NCBI GenBank assembly: GCA_030144725.1
Contig: JASKMD010000010.1
Location: forward strand, 2,176,347 to 2,240,346
Length of the DNA stretch: 64,000 bases
Reading direction: 5' to 3'
Origin: Haematococcus lacustris
Taxonomy: Eukaryota; Chlorophyta; Chlorophyceae; Chlamydomonadales; Haematococcaceae
Shown piece after piece: positions 42,142 to 55,067 of the stretch (positions are counted from its first letter, which is position 1; each line of letters opens with the position of its first letter). A program made the position numbers and the translations under genes. The notes beneath the pieces are model-generated. The model ran no database searches, was not told the DNA's origin, and saw nothing but the letters and a program-made list of their open reading frames with translations.

Positions 42142-45100
42142 ATGCGTGAAGAGGTGCTGCGGCTCGCGGGGCTGGCCTACACATCGCGGAAGCAGCCGGG
42201 TGCGTTGGTCTCTTCTTGCCAGCATTCTTTCTCACAGCACCCATCACTGACAGCTGTTACTGAGGGCTACAGGCGTCTGCGTGCAAGGCCTTGAAGCAGC
42301 ATGTCAGCTGTTACATCGAAAACTCCAGCCATCTTCAACCGTGGCGGCTGCCCAGCCTTCCTCCTCATGCTCCCCCTCTCACAATGCACCTTCAGCTGCT
42401 CCACCTACCCCCTCAGCTGCTGGCAACACGGCAGCTGTGGAGCTGTGCACGTCACTGCTGACAGACCAGGAGGTGCTGGATGTGGTGCTGGCCCTACATG
42501 ACATCAGAGCAGCCCAACTCTGCAACCTCTTGTCATTCACGCGTGCCCATTTGCCCCAGCCAGTATCCAGTGGAGCACTTGCACGACGGCTTAGCCAGCG
42601 TCAGCGCTTAGCATCGAGCAACCAGTTGAACCTGTTTGTTGAAGCACTGGAGCGTGACACCATGATAGTGGTAAGGTGACACAATTGTGACTAGCGTCAT
42701 AGCGTCACATGTGACTAGCGTCCTTGCCCTCCAAGGTGATTGTTCACCCTCTTTGCCCCTGCAACCTGTGGTGTGCTGCCCATGCAGGGTGACCCTCTGC
42801 TGCTTGTGTGGGACAGCATGCACCGCGCCATGCTGCTGGTACTGGCAGCCTTGCAGTCACTCCCCATCCACCCTCACCCTCAGCACCCTGACCCTGCAGC
42901 CTCCACCCACACCTCCACCACACCCCTGCTGCCACCTGGCTACCACCGCTGCAGCGCCTGCCTGCTGCTCAGCCTGAGCCTGGCCCTGAGGTTGAGCTTC
43001 CGGTTGGCTATGCGAATGGACCAGCATTGTCTTGAGCAGCTTGGAGGGTTTGACCAACACCTTGCCCGGCTGCACTCCACCCTGCCCGGGCTGCTGCTGG
43101 GGCTGAGCACAGCAGTCAGCGTGATGCAGGCGGCAGGCCACCCAGAGGCTGACGCCCACAGGCTGCTGTTGTTGCGCTACATATTGCACTTGGGACCACT
43201 GCAACAATGTAGCATGGGTGAGATGGACTGGTACAAGGGCAAAGACACGGTGGACCAGCTAACTGTGGAGGTCACCACATCCTGCCCTGACCATCTGGCC
43301 CGCATGCTGGCCAGCAGCCCAGCGGTGACAGGCTGGCCTGGGCCCCTGCCTGCAAAGCTCAGCTCTGAGCACAGCAGCACTGCAGGTGGCAGTTCAGGCA
43401 TGGGTCACACCAGTGGCAGCAGCAGCAGCAGGGGCGGGGTGCAAGGGAAGAGCGCTAGGAAGGGTGGCAAGGGCTCCAGCACTGCTTTTACTAAGGAATT
43501 GGCAGCCGTGAACAGCTTCGCCCATGTGGCCCAGGCGCTGTGTGCAGTGTTGGGGCGGCATGAGGAGCGCCTCATCATGAAGCAGCTGATCTCCACCTGC
43601 AAGGCTGAAGGTAGGTGGGCTGATATTTTCAAACATGAGTGCTGAATCTTGCACAATACACCATGCCCACTAGGTCAGCAGGAGAAGTCAGCTCGCTAAG
43701 GCAGGAGCGCAAGAGGGGTGCCTGTTCAGGGTGCCTAGCTGCACAGCACGAATGCACACTTGAGGCTGGCGCCTGCAATGCAGGCGTTGTGGTCAATAAC
43801 TTCAGGCCATCACCCTATTTGGCCTGCCTTTCTCATACAGCCCGTGTGCCTAGCTGCATTGCTGCGGTCTGTTCTTGTGGCATGTGAGTTCGTGGTGTGT
43901 GGCACAAGTGGTCCACTCAAAAACAGTGGCTATTGTTGTGTGCACAGGGCAAGGGAGTTTAAGTGAATCGCGAGCAGATGCTTCTTTCCTGGCAGCAGCA
44001 GCACTGAAAGTGATGTCGCGCGAGTATTACTGCCTATATTACATGGCGCGCATATTGGGCGCAGCGTCAGCCCCGAGCCACCCTGGTGCAGTCGCCTCAG
44101 GCCATCAAACTACTCCGTCCAGCGCGAGCAGTTCGCCGCTCTTCTCCGTGGTCCTCAGCGTGTTGTCGCGTTGCCTGGTCGTGCTTCGAGGTACCGTGGC
44201 AGCAGTCCGGCTTGGTTCGGCACTCGGCACTGATCCCACGCTTGACACGTTTTCTGGCTGCTTACGGGACTACTACTCCTCGCTCTGCATGTCATTGCGG
44301 CTGATGGTGGAGCTCTGGCCGGATGTGAGGTGTCGGCCGGCCATGCTCCGGTTATTGGTCCGCACTGCCGCGGCCGGAGCTCACGGCTATAGCACCCTGT
44401 CGTTGCTGCTGGACAGGGCGTCCGACTGCGAGGCGGAGACGTCATCGCTCTCGGGCTTGAAGCGCACCCCAGAGCTGGAGGCAACCCTCTCATACATATT
44501 GGAAGACGTGAGCAGTGCATGGACCACTTTGCTTGTGCCCCACAGCGGTTCTGAGCAGGCGTCGATCGACATCTTCAACAGCCACAAAGATTCTCATCAG
44601 CAGGGCCAGAATGCCAAGGGACATGCAGCATGTGGCAGGAAGGAGGTACACAACTTGGCACCCTCAGCCCAGCAGCTGGCACCCCTGGCCCTGGACCTGG
44701 TGTGGGGCATGGAGGGCATGATGCAGGTGAGGAGGAGAGTGTTGAGTGTGAAAGCGGCAGAGGTGTGGAAGGGCAACAGGGTTGAGGTGTGTGGGCATGT
44801 CTCCTTGACATGGGGGCTACAGCTGGCTCAACATACTCAACACAGTCAGTTGCTTGAAAATACGAACGTGCACATGCTTCTTGTTAGCCTGCCCTTACCC
44901 TGCGAACTTGCCTGCCTCTGTTGTCAGCTTGTTTGCATGCCTCCTGTTAGCTTGATGCCTTATGCTGTGTTGCCTGCCCGCCCACCCATGTGCCAGGTCT
45001 ATGCTTGCTTTAAGTCGTTTGCTCCATGCTATGTTGTCCCCCTTGTGTAAGTCAGGCTGGGTGATGAGGGTCTGTGTCTGTATTGACGATCAGTTTAGAA

Positions 45101-46114
45101 AGGGTCTAAACTGAAAGGTTCAAGGGGTGTTGCTTGCCATTGACCTTGGCTGCATAAGCCAACTCAAGCAACCAGTGGGCAGATGGCTGGCATGTAGAGG
45201 GTTGATTAGTTGAAGGCACCATCAGTAAGCTTACTCTCTGCCTGCCTTCCTGTCTCTCTCCTACTTAGTGAGTTGCTTGTTTAACTTGCTTTATGTAGTG
45301 CTGCCTGCCGGCCAGCTCAGCTCAATGCTTGCGTTTCGGTTGTTTGCTCCATGTTGTGCCTGTGTTGTGCCCCTTGCAGATGATGCACCAGCATTGGCGC
45401 ATGTATCCACCAACGGCTTGCGTGGAGGAGAGTTCAAGGATGTGCTCTCTATTTCGCTTTTGCTGTACATCGATGATCTTGTTTGGGCATGTGGTCAACG
45501 TCCTGGCAGAGCCTGCTGCAGTGGGCCCTGCTGGCTTGGCTGCCCAGCCTGCCTCTTGGCTGCCCTGTGGTAACAGCCTAGTGGAGGGCTGGTGCAGCCA
45601 GCTGCTGGCTAGAGTGTGCCAGCTCTTCTACATCAACTCCCCTGCTGTGAAGGGGCCGCCTGACCACACAAGGATTATCAGGTGCCATGGGCTTAACGGC
45701 TGCCATATGTTCCTCCTGCGTAGTCGACGGCAGGCTCCCCCCAGCATGTCGCCAGAGGCTGAGCGGCTACTCGCCTGCTTAACGCTGGTGCTGACGGTGG
45801 CACTGCCCTTGGACACCTGGCTGGCAGGCTCACCTTCCCTGCCAGCAGCTGGGGCCAAGGTGTCGGAGAATACCTCAGCCATTCATGACTTGCTGACCCG
45901 CGTGGAGGCAGAGCAGGTGTGGAGCTGGCAGGCGCTGGCTGCAGGCACCCCGGCTGAGGCCAGCTTGGCAAGTGTGCTGCAGAGTGCGGCCAACAAGCTG
46001 CAGCTGCCACACCTGGTCGCACCTGCACCTCAAGGTTGGCAGCCTGGGCGGCTGACCCTGGATAGGGGCAGAGGCCCACCAGACTTCACGAGGCTGTGCC
46101 TCCCAGCATTTTGA
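42142..46114 (+). CDS. Array-family protein U3 (unknown function), intact
   Basis: Exons 42142-42199, 42273-42670, 42788-43610, 43948-44726, 45380-46114; about 930 aa, same phases as the other units. Intron 1 differs in length from U2, which shifts the apparent open frame across it and confirms that 42200-42272 is spliced out. Exon 2 ends in the LNLFVEALERDTMIVV variant shared with U4-U7, not the LERATRMEV ending of U1/U2. Exon 3 is nearly identical to U6 over its first two thirds (SFRLAMRMDQHCLEQLGGFD). Exon 4 begins GQGSLSESRADASFLAAAAL. Intron 4 is the longest of the intact units (653 nt). No recognisable domain. Confidence 0.8.
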
Positions 46115-46714
46115 CCACAGTGCTTGCTGGACTCTTGGCAAGTGTTGTGTACAAGACATGCTTCGCATCCCCTCTATAAAGGGTGGTCTGGGCTGTCGCT
46201 GGTGACTGGGCAGGTGGAGTGTGAGACGGGACTGGGCAGGGATGGGAGGAACAGGGTGGGCTTGAGAGGCATCGCGGACAAGGTTCAGACTGCAAGGCAA
46301 GGATCGGGCGCTCGCCAACCTATGGTCTGCTATACGTGCATGAACAATTCAAGCTTTGATGTCAAGCAAAGCTCTTTGTTCTCACAAAGCCATGCTGGTG
46401 TGGCTTATAGGTCATAGGCTCTTTGTTCTCACAAAGCACATAGGTTGCTCCTGAGTGTGACAGCCTGGGATGGCCAAGAAAGGCACTGCAAGGGTCCCTG
46501 CCTGGAAGAGCTGGGCAACACTGCTGCCACGGGGAACAAGTAGCCTCATGGCCGGCAGCCTGATAGTGACAGCTATGCTCTACCAGTGAACTATTAGCGC
46601 AGACACCGGCGCGCTAGGCACAACAGGCACTTTAGGGGCTTGCGCGGGATTTTGAGCACAGCCGGAGTACCAAAGATACGCTGCGTGTCATGGTTTGTAC
46701 AGTAGGGTTCCTAA
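46115..46714 (+). repeat. 3' flank of U3 and upstream block of U4
   Basis: The 3' flank is nearly identical to that of U2 (CTTGGCAAGTGTTGTGT, GACTGGGCAGGTGGA, GGGCGCTCGCCAACCTATGG). A small duplication of GCTCTTTGTTCTCACAAAGC occurs twice (about 46370 and 46420) and matches the sequence before U2b exon 3 (41505). A shortened upstream block follows. Confidence 0.6.
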
Positions 46715-49700
46715 ATGCGTGAAGAGGTGCTGCGGCTTGCGGGGCCGGCCTACACATCGCGGGTGCAGCCGGGTGCGTCAGTGTCTGCTTGCCAGCATTC
46801 TCCAAGCAGCATCATTACTGATAGCTCTTAATGAGGGTGCAGGCGTCTACGTGCAACGCCTGGAAGCAGCATGTCAGCTGTTACATTTCGCAGCTGCCCA
46901 GACTGCCTCCCCAAGCCCTTCACCTTCACCTCACAATGCGCCACCATCTGGTGCTCCACCCACACCCTCAGCTGCTGGCAACACGGCAGCTGTGGGGCTG
47001 TGCACAATACTGCTGACAGACCAGGAGGTGCTGGATGTGGTGCTGGCCCTGCATGACATCAGAACAGTCCAACTCTGCAACCTCCTGTCATTCACGCGTG
47101 CCCATTTGCCTTCGCCAGTATCCAGTGGAGCATTTGCACGACGGCTCAGCCAGCGTCAACACTCAGCATCAGGCAAACAGTTGCACCTGTTTGTTGAAGC
47201 ACTGGGACGTGACACCATAGTTGAGGTAAGGTGACACAAGCAGCTGCATGTGACTAGTGTCAGCGCTTTCCAAGCTGGTTCCTCAACCTGTTTGCCTAAC
47301 CACTTCCTGGTGTGCAGCAGTAAAGGAGGACGTATGTGCCTGGTGTGCTGCCCATGCAGGGTGACCCTCTGCTCTGTGTGTGGGACAGCATGCACCGCGC
47401 CATGCAGCTAGTGCTGGCAGCCTTGCAGTCACTCCCCATCCACCCTCACCCTCAGCACCCTGACCCTGCAGCCACCACCCACACCTTCACCACTACCCAG
47501 CTGCCACCTGGCTACCACCGCTGCAGCGCTTGCCTGCTGCTTACCCTGCGGTTGGCTATGGCATTATACGAGTATTGTCTTGACGAGCTCAGAGGGGGCA
47601 AGCTTGGAGGGGTTGATCATCTCCTTCCCAGGCTGCACGCCACCCTGCCCGGGCTGCTGCTGGGGCTGAGCACTGCAGTCAGCGTGATGCAGGCAGCAGG
47701 CCACCCGGAGGCTGACGCCCACAGGCTGCTGTTGTTGCGCTGCATAGTTCACTTGGGCCCACTGCAGCTTTGTTGCTTGGTAAAAATGGGCTGGTACAAT
47801 ACCAAAGACACTGAGGAGCGGCTAGATGTGGAGCCCATCACCTCCTGCCCTGACCATCTGGCTCGCCTGCTGTCCAGCAGCTCCGTGGTGACAGGCTGGC
47901 CTGGACCCCTGCCCGCAAAGCTCAACTCTGAGCACAGCAGCACTGCAGGTGCCAGTTTAGGCCTGGGTCACACCACCGGCAGAAGCAGCAGCAACAGTGG
48001 TGAGGGCAGGGGCGGGGTGCAAGGGATGATCACTGGACAGGATGGCAAGGGCTCCAGCATTGCATGCCCCAAGGACGAGGCACTTGTGAACAGCTTAGCC
48101 CATGTGGCCCAGGCGCTGTGTGCGGTGCTGGGGCGGCAGGAGGAGGGGCTCATCATGGACCAGCTGATCTCCACCTGCAAGGCAGAAGGTTGGTGGGCTG
48201 GTGCCTTGCACCTCTGACTGACACACATTGGTTGCTTGCTGCATTGCAGCATGTTGGTCATCATCCTATCTGCCTTAAGCCTGTCAGGCCTGTATGCGGG
48301 AAGGTGCATGGGTAGGAGCACAACAGGGGTGCCTATTCAGGGCACCTACCTGCACAGCACAACTAAACACTAAAGACTGGCGCCTGCAATATCTGATCTT
48401 CCCGGTGTTGTGGTCGCCATCTTCAGGCCATCATCACATGTGGCCTGCCATTCTCCTCCAGCCTATGTGCCTAGCTGCATCGTCGCCTGTGTGCACTGTT
48501 GTACACAACATGAGCAGGTGTCGTGTGTGGCACATTTGGCTTCTATCACAAAGCTGCTGTCCACTCATGATGGTGTCAACTGCTGGTTTCTCAGGGCAAG
48601 AGAGCTGGAATGAGTTGCAAACAGATGCTTCTCGCCTGGCAACAGCTGCGCTGAGAGTGATGGCGGGCGAGTATTTCTGCCTCCAGAGCTTAGTGGGCAT
48701 ATTGGAAGCAGCGTCAGCCCCGAGCCACCCTGGTGCAGTCGTCTCATGCCATCAAACTAATCTGTCCAGCGGGAGCAGTTCGCCGCTCCTCTCCGTTGTC
48801 CTCAGCGTGCTGCCGCGTTGCCTGGTCCTTCTTCGAGGCACCGTGGCGGCAGTTCGGCTTGGTGCGACACTTGGCACTCGCTTGAAGGTTACAGCGTTTC
48901 CTGGTTGCTTTCAAGACTCCTTCTCCTCGCTCTACGACGTTTTGCAACTGATGGTGCAGCTCTGGCCGGATGTGAGGTGTCGGCCGGCCATGCTCCGGCT
49001 ATTGATCCGCACCGCCGCGGTCGGAGCTCACGGCTACAGCGCCCTGTCTTTGCTGCTGGATGGGGCGCCCAATGACGAGGCAGAGACGCGTTTGCTGTCG
49101 GACGTAAAGCGCACACCTGAGCTGGAGGCATCACTCACTAGCATATTGGAAGGCGTGTGCAGTGCATGGGTCCTTTTGCTTGTGCCCCATAGCGATACTG
49201 AGCAGGCGTCAAGCGACATGCACAAGAGCCTCAACGACTCTCATCAGCAAGGCCTGACTGCGGAGGGAAGTGCAGCATGTGGCATGAAGAGGGTCCTCAA
49301 CCTGCCGCCCTCAGCCCAGCAGCTGGCACCCCTGGCCCTGGACCTGGTGTGGGGCATGGAGGGCATGCTGCAGGTGAGGAGGAGGGTGTGGAGTGCGGAA
49401 GCGGCAGAGGTGTGGCAGGGCTGAGGTGCCAGGGCTGAGTTGACCTGTTCGCTTGCTTCATGCTGTGCTGTGCTCATTGTGTGTTAGGATGTCTCTGTAT
49501 TGACGATCAAAATAGACAGGGTCTGGATGGTACGAGCCGGGTACGGTTGATGCATGCCCTTGACCTCGGCTTCATGAGCCAGCTCAAACAATCAGTGGGC
49601 AGTGGGCATAACGTAAAAAATTAATTAGTGGAAGGCACCATCAGCAAGCTTACTCTCCACCTGCCTCCCTGTCGCTGGTCTGCTTCATGTGTTGCTTGTT

Positions 49701-50540
49701 TGCACGCTCTACATTGTGCTGCCTGACTGTGACCCCAGGTCCATGCGTGCTTGTAGTTGTTTGCATCGTGCTGTGTCTGTGTTGTTGCAGATGATGCAAC
49801 AACATTGGCGCATGTTCTGGTCAGTGGCATGCGTGAAGAAGAGCTCAACAATGAGCTCTCTGTTTCGTTCTTGCAGTACATCTCTGTCCTTGTTTGGGCA
49901 TGTGATCAAGGTCCTGGCAGATCCTGCTGCAGTGGGCCCTGCTGGCTTGGCTGCCCAGCCTGCCTCTTGGCTGCCCTGCGGCAACAGCCTAGTGGAGGGC
50001 TGGTGCAGCCAGCTGCTGGATAGAGTGTGCCAGCTCTTCTACATCAACTCCCCTGACCTGGAGGGGCCAGTGGACCACACAAGATTGATGGGCTGCGGGG
50101 GGCTAGCTGGCAGCCATACATTCATGCTTCGAGTCCAAGAGCAGGCCCTCCCCAGCATGTCGTTAAAGGCTGAGCGGCTGCTGTCCTGCTTGACGCTGGT
50201 GCTGACGGTGGCACTGCCCTTGGACGCCTGGCTGGCAGTCGCCCCTTCCCTGCCAGCAGATGGGGCTGAGATCATAGAGCAAGCAATTCATGGCTTGCTG
50301 ACCCGCGTGGAGCCAGAGCAGGTGTGGAGCTGGCAGGCGCTGGCTGCAGGCACCCCGGCTGAGGCCAGCTTGGCTAGTGTGCTGCAGGGCGCGGCCAACA
50401 AGCTGCAGCTGCCACACCTGGTCGCACCTGCACCTCAAGGCTGGCAGCCTGGGAGGCTGACCCTAGACAGAGGCAAAGGTCATACCGAGCTATTGTGGCT
50501 GTTCCCGTTGGGCTCGCTGGACTCTTGGCAAGGGCCATGA
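46715..50540 (+). CDS. Array-family protein U4 (unknown function), intact frame
   Basis: Exons 46715-46772, 46843-47225, 47360-48188, 48595-49373, 49791-50540; about 932 aa. Oddities: the exon 3 donor is GTTGGT instead of the GTAGGT or GTAGGG of the other units, so splicing there may be weak. The exon 4 acceptor region differs (GTTTCTCAG, with a longer intron 3). The C-terminus ends in a different sequence (KGHTELLWLFPLGSLDSWQG) because the usual stop has been passed. The exon 3 variable block is LCCLVKMGWYNTKDTEERLD. Framework motifs otherwise match U2. Confidence 0.78.
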
Positions 50541-51211
50541 AGAAGACATGCTTGGCATTCCCTCTAGCAGGGGTGGTTTGAGCTGTCGCTGGGCACTGGC
50601 CGTCGTTGGGAAAGGCGGAGGTTGGGCAGGGGTGTGGAGGGATCTGGGTGGGCTTGCAAGGCATTGGGATGGGGTTCAGATGCAAGGCAAGATTAGGGTG
50701 CTCGCCAACCTATGTTCCGCTCAGCGTGCTTGGTAGGTTGACATCTTGCAGTCTGCATGTAGCCCTGGCCTTCACAAAGCACCTGTGGGTGTTTGGCTCA
50801 AGGCCTGGGATGCATAAGGAGCACGGGTCTCTGCCTTAAGAGCTGGGCAACATTGCTGCCACGGGTAGCGGTGGTCAGCAGCAAGGATTGGGGCAGCAGC
50901 TGGGCACACATGCAGCCTTGTGACCTGCAGCCTGATGGTGACAGCTATGCTGTGCCAGTGACTCAATATGCGCTGACACAGTCGCTATAGGCACAACAGG
51001 CACTGCTGTGGTCTCCCGGTGAGTGATTTTCAGCACAGTCTCAGCCTGATGGTAGCAGCAGCCAGTAAACTGACAAGCGCGGGCCAAGGCGCTACAGACA
51101 CAACAGGCAATTAAAGCGCTGCGCGGAGTGAAGAGTGATTCTAAGCATAGTCGAAGTACCCTCCACCGACAGAGACGCTGTGTGTCATGATTTGCACAGT
51201 TTTGCTTCTCA
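50541..51211 (+). repeat. 3' flank of U4 and upstream block of U5
   Basis: Lacks the TKVFHQQL block. The upstream block (about 50735-51211) is nearly identical to 56080-56561 before U6, including GAGTGATTTTCAGCACAGTC and CTCCACCGACAGAGACGCTG, so U5 and U6 should share regulatory sequence. Confidence 0.6.
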
Positions 51212-54200
51212 ATGCGTGAAGAGGTGCTGCGGCTCGCGGGGCCGGCCTACACATCGCGGAAGCAGCCGGGTGCGTTGGTCTGCCAGCATTCTTCATCGCA
51301 GCACCCATCACTGACAGCTAGTGTACCGAGGCTACAGGCGTCTACGTGCAAGGCCTTGAAGCAGCATGTCAGCTGTTACATCGAAAACTCCAGCCATCTT
51401 CAACCGCGGCGGCTGCCCAGCCTTACTCCTCATGCTCCCCCTCTCACAATGCACCTTCAGCTGCTCTACCCACATCCCCAGCTGCTGGCAACACGGCAGC
51501 TGCGGAGCTGTGCACATTGCTACTGACAGACCAAGAAGTGCTGGACGTGGTGCTAGCACTCCATGACATTAGGACAGCCCAGATCAGCAGACACTTGCCA
51601 TCTACGTATGACCTTTTGCCCCTGTCAGTATCCAGTGGAGCATTCGCACGACGGCTCAGCCAGCGTCAGCGCTCAGCATCAGGCGATCAGTTGAACCTGT
51701 TTGTTGCAGCACTGGAGCGTGACACCATAGTGGAGGTAAGCTGACACAAGCAGCTGCATGTGACTAGCATCATTGCTCTTTAAGCTGATTGTTCACCCTG
51801 TTTGCGCCTGCAACTTGTGTGAAGCACTTGTTGAGAACTTCTGTGCCTGGTGTGCTGCCCATGCAGGGTGACCCTCTGCTGCGTGTGTGGGACAGCATGC
51901 ACCGCGCCATGCTGCTGGTGCTGGCAGCCTTGCAGTCACTCCCCTTCCGCCCTCACCCTCAGCACCCTGACCCTGAAGCCACCACCCACACCTCCACCAC
52001 ACCCCAGCTGCCACCTGGCTACCAGCGGTGCAGCGGCTGCCTGCTGCTCAGCCTGAGCCTGGCCCTGAGGTTGAGCTTGCAGTTGGCTATGCGAATGGAC
52101 CAGCATTGTCTTGAGCAGCTTGGAGGGTTCGACCAACACCTTGCCCGGCTGCACTCCACCCTGCCCGGGCTGCTGCTGGGGCTGAGCACAGCAGTCAGCG
52201 TGATGCAGGCAGCAGGCCACCCAGAGGCTGACGCCCACAGGCTGCTGTTGTTGCGCTACATACTGCACTTGGGACCACAGCAACAATGTAGCATGGGTGA
52301 GATGGACTGGGCCAATAGCAAAGACTCGGTGGACCAGCTAAGTGCGGAGGTCACCACATCCTGCCCTGACCATCTGGCCCGCATGCTGGCCAGCAGCCCA
52401 GCGGTGACAGGCTGGCCTGGGCCCCTGCCCGCTAAGCTCAGCTCTGAGCACAGCAGCACTGCAGGTGGCAGTTCAGGCATGGGTCACACCAGTGGCAGCA
52501 GCAGCAGCAGCAGCAGGGGCGGGGTGCCAGGGAAGAGCACTGGACAGGGTGGCAAGGGCTCCAGCACTGCGCGCCCCAAGGGTGAGGCACTTATGAACAG
52601 CTTTGCCCATGTGGCCCAGGCGCTGTGTGCAGTGCTGGGGCGGCAGGAGGGGCTCATCATGGACCAGCTGATCTCCACCTGCAAGGCACAAGGTAGGTGG
52701 ACTGGTACCTTCCAACATGAGTGCTGAATCTTGCACAAGACATCATGCCCACTAGGTCAGCAGGGGAAGTCAGCTCGCTAAGGCATGAATCTGTCAGTGT
52801 GTCTGAAACCTGCTAATAGACAAATAGGAGCTACCTCGTGATATCTTGCTTTCTGGCATCAGATGCACGGGCAGGAGCACAAGAGGGGTGCCTGTTCAGG
52901 GCGCCTAGGTGCACGGCACAATTGCACACTCGAGACTGGCGCCTGCTGTACCTGAGGTCCCCAGTGTTGTGGTCACCAACTTAAGGCCATCACCCACATT
53001 TGGCCTGCCTTCCACCTACAGCCCGTGTGCCTAGCTGCATTGCTGCGGTCTGTTCTTGTGGCATGTGAGTTCGTGGTGTGTGGCACAAGTGGTCCACTCA
53101 AAAACAGTGGCTATTGTTGTGTGCACAGGGCATGGGTGTTTGATGGAGTTGCGAGCAGATGCTTCTTGCCTGGCAACAGCAGCTCTGAAGGTGATGGTGC
53201 GTGAGTATTACTGCCTCAATTACATGGAGGGCATATTGCGCGCAGCGTCAGCCCCGAGCCACCCTGGTGCAGTCGCCTCAGGCCATCAAACTACTTCGTC
53301 CAGCGCGAGCAGTTCGCCGCTCTTCTCCGTGGTCCTCAGCGTGCTGCCGCGCTGCCTGGTCGTGCTTCAAGGCACTGTGGCGGCAGTTCGGTTTGCTACG
53401 ACACTTGACAATTGTTTCACAGTGAAGGCGTTCCCTGGCTGCTTTCGAGACTCCTACTCCTCGCTCTGCATGTCATTGCGGCTGATGGTGGAGCTCTGGC
53501 CGGATGTGAGGTGTCGGCCGGCCATGCTCCGGTTATTGGTCCGCACTGCCGCGGCCGGAGCGCACGGCTACAGTACCCTGGCGCTGTACGGGGCGCCTGA
53601 CTACGAGGCAGAGACACGATTGGTGCCGAGCCTAAAGCGCACGCTTGAGCTGAAGGCAATACTCACACCAGAGCTGAAGGATTCGTTGTCTGAAACAATG
53701 GTCCGCGTGTGCTCTGGATGGATCCGTTTGCTGGTGCCTATATGCGATACGGAGCAGGCGTCGATCGACATGTACAACAACCTCTACGATTCTCGTCAGC
53801 ATGGCCAGTATGTGGAGGGAAGCGCAGCATGTAGCAGGAAGGAGGGTTGCATCTTGATGCCCTCAGCCCAGCAGCTGGCGCCCCTGGCCCTGGACCTGGT
53901 GTGGGGCATGGAGGGCATGCTGCAGGTGAGGAGGAGGGTGTGGAGTGCGGAAGCGGCAGAGGTGTGGCAAGGCTGAGGTGCCAGGGCTGAGTTGACCTGT
54001 TCGCTTGCTTCATGCTGTGCTGTGCTCATTGTGTGTTAGGATGTCATAGTACTGTCTGTACAGTAAGAAAGGGTCTGGATGGTTAGTGCTTGCCCTTGAC
54101 CTCGGCCTCATGAGCCAGCTCAAACAATTAGTGGGCACAGGGCATAGTGTAGAGGATTGACTAGTAGAAGGTACCATCAGCGAGCTTACTCTCTGCCTGC

Positions 54201-55067
54201 CTTCCTGTCTCTCTTCTACTTAGTGAGTTGCTTGTTTGCTTGCTTTCTTTAGTGCTGCCTGCCGGCCAGCTCAGCTCCATGCTTGCGTTTGGTTGTTTGC
54301 TTCATGTTGTGCCTGTGTCATTCCTCTTGCAGATGATGCAACAGCATTGGCGCATGTCCTGGCCAATGGCATGCGAGGTCTTGATCAAAGGGGTGTGTTC
54401 CCTTCTCACACATTACTTTACATCGCTGGTCCTATTGGGGCATGTGATCAACGTCCTGGCAGGGCCCGCTGCAGTGGGCCCTGCTGGCTTGGCTTCCCAG
54501 CCTGCCTCTTGGCTGCCCTGCGGCAACAGCCTGGTGGAGGGCTGGTGCACCAAGCTGCTGGCTAGAGTGTGCCAGCTCTTCTACATCAACTCCCCTGCCT
54601 TGAAGGGGCCGCCAGACCACATATGGATGTCCGGGTGTCAGGTGCTTGCTTTCAGCCATACATATCTGTTTCGAGTCCAAGAGCAGGCTTCCCCTAGAAT
54701 GTCACCAGAGGCTGAGCGGTTGCTGGCCTGCTTGACGCTGGTGCTGACGGTGGCACTGCCCTTGGACACCTGGCTGGCAGTCACCCCTTCCCTGCCAGCA
54801 GATGGGTCCAAGGTGTCGGAGAACACCTCAGCCATCCATGACTTGCTGACCCGCGTGGAGCCAGAGCAGGTGTGGAGCTGGCAGGCGCTGGCTGCAGGCA
54901 CCCCGGCTGAGGCCAGCTTGGCAAGTGTGCTGCAGGGCGCGGCCAACAAGCTGCAGCTGCCACACCTGGTCGCACCTGCACCTCAAGGCTGGCAGCCTGG
55001 GCGGCTGACCCTGGATAGGGGCAGAGGCCCACCAGAGCTGATAGGGTTGTGCCTCACAAAGCATTAA
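51212..55067 (+). CDS. Array-family protein U5 (unknown function), intact
   Basis: Exons 51212-51269, 51338-51735, 51867-52692, 53129-53925, 54333-55067; about 937 aa with conserved phases. Nearly identical to U6 across exons, introns and 3' flank. Differences cluster in exon 3 (SLQLAMRMD and CSMGEMDWANSKD here versus SFRLAMRMD and CSMGEMDWYKGKD in U6) and in exon 5 (VLAFSHTYLFRV here versus VLSGSHVFLFRV in U6; GWCTKL versus GWCSQL). Exon 4 begins GHGCLMELRADASCLATAAL. It ends LGLCLTKH with a TAA stop, shared with U6 only. No recognisable domain. Confidence 0.82.

Noticed and set aside
43875..45050. 391-codon ORF reading from U3 exon 4 into intron 4
   Set aside because: The conserved donor after GMEGMMQ and the exon 5 acceptor show splicing; the readthrough part is not conserved in other units.
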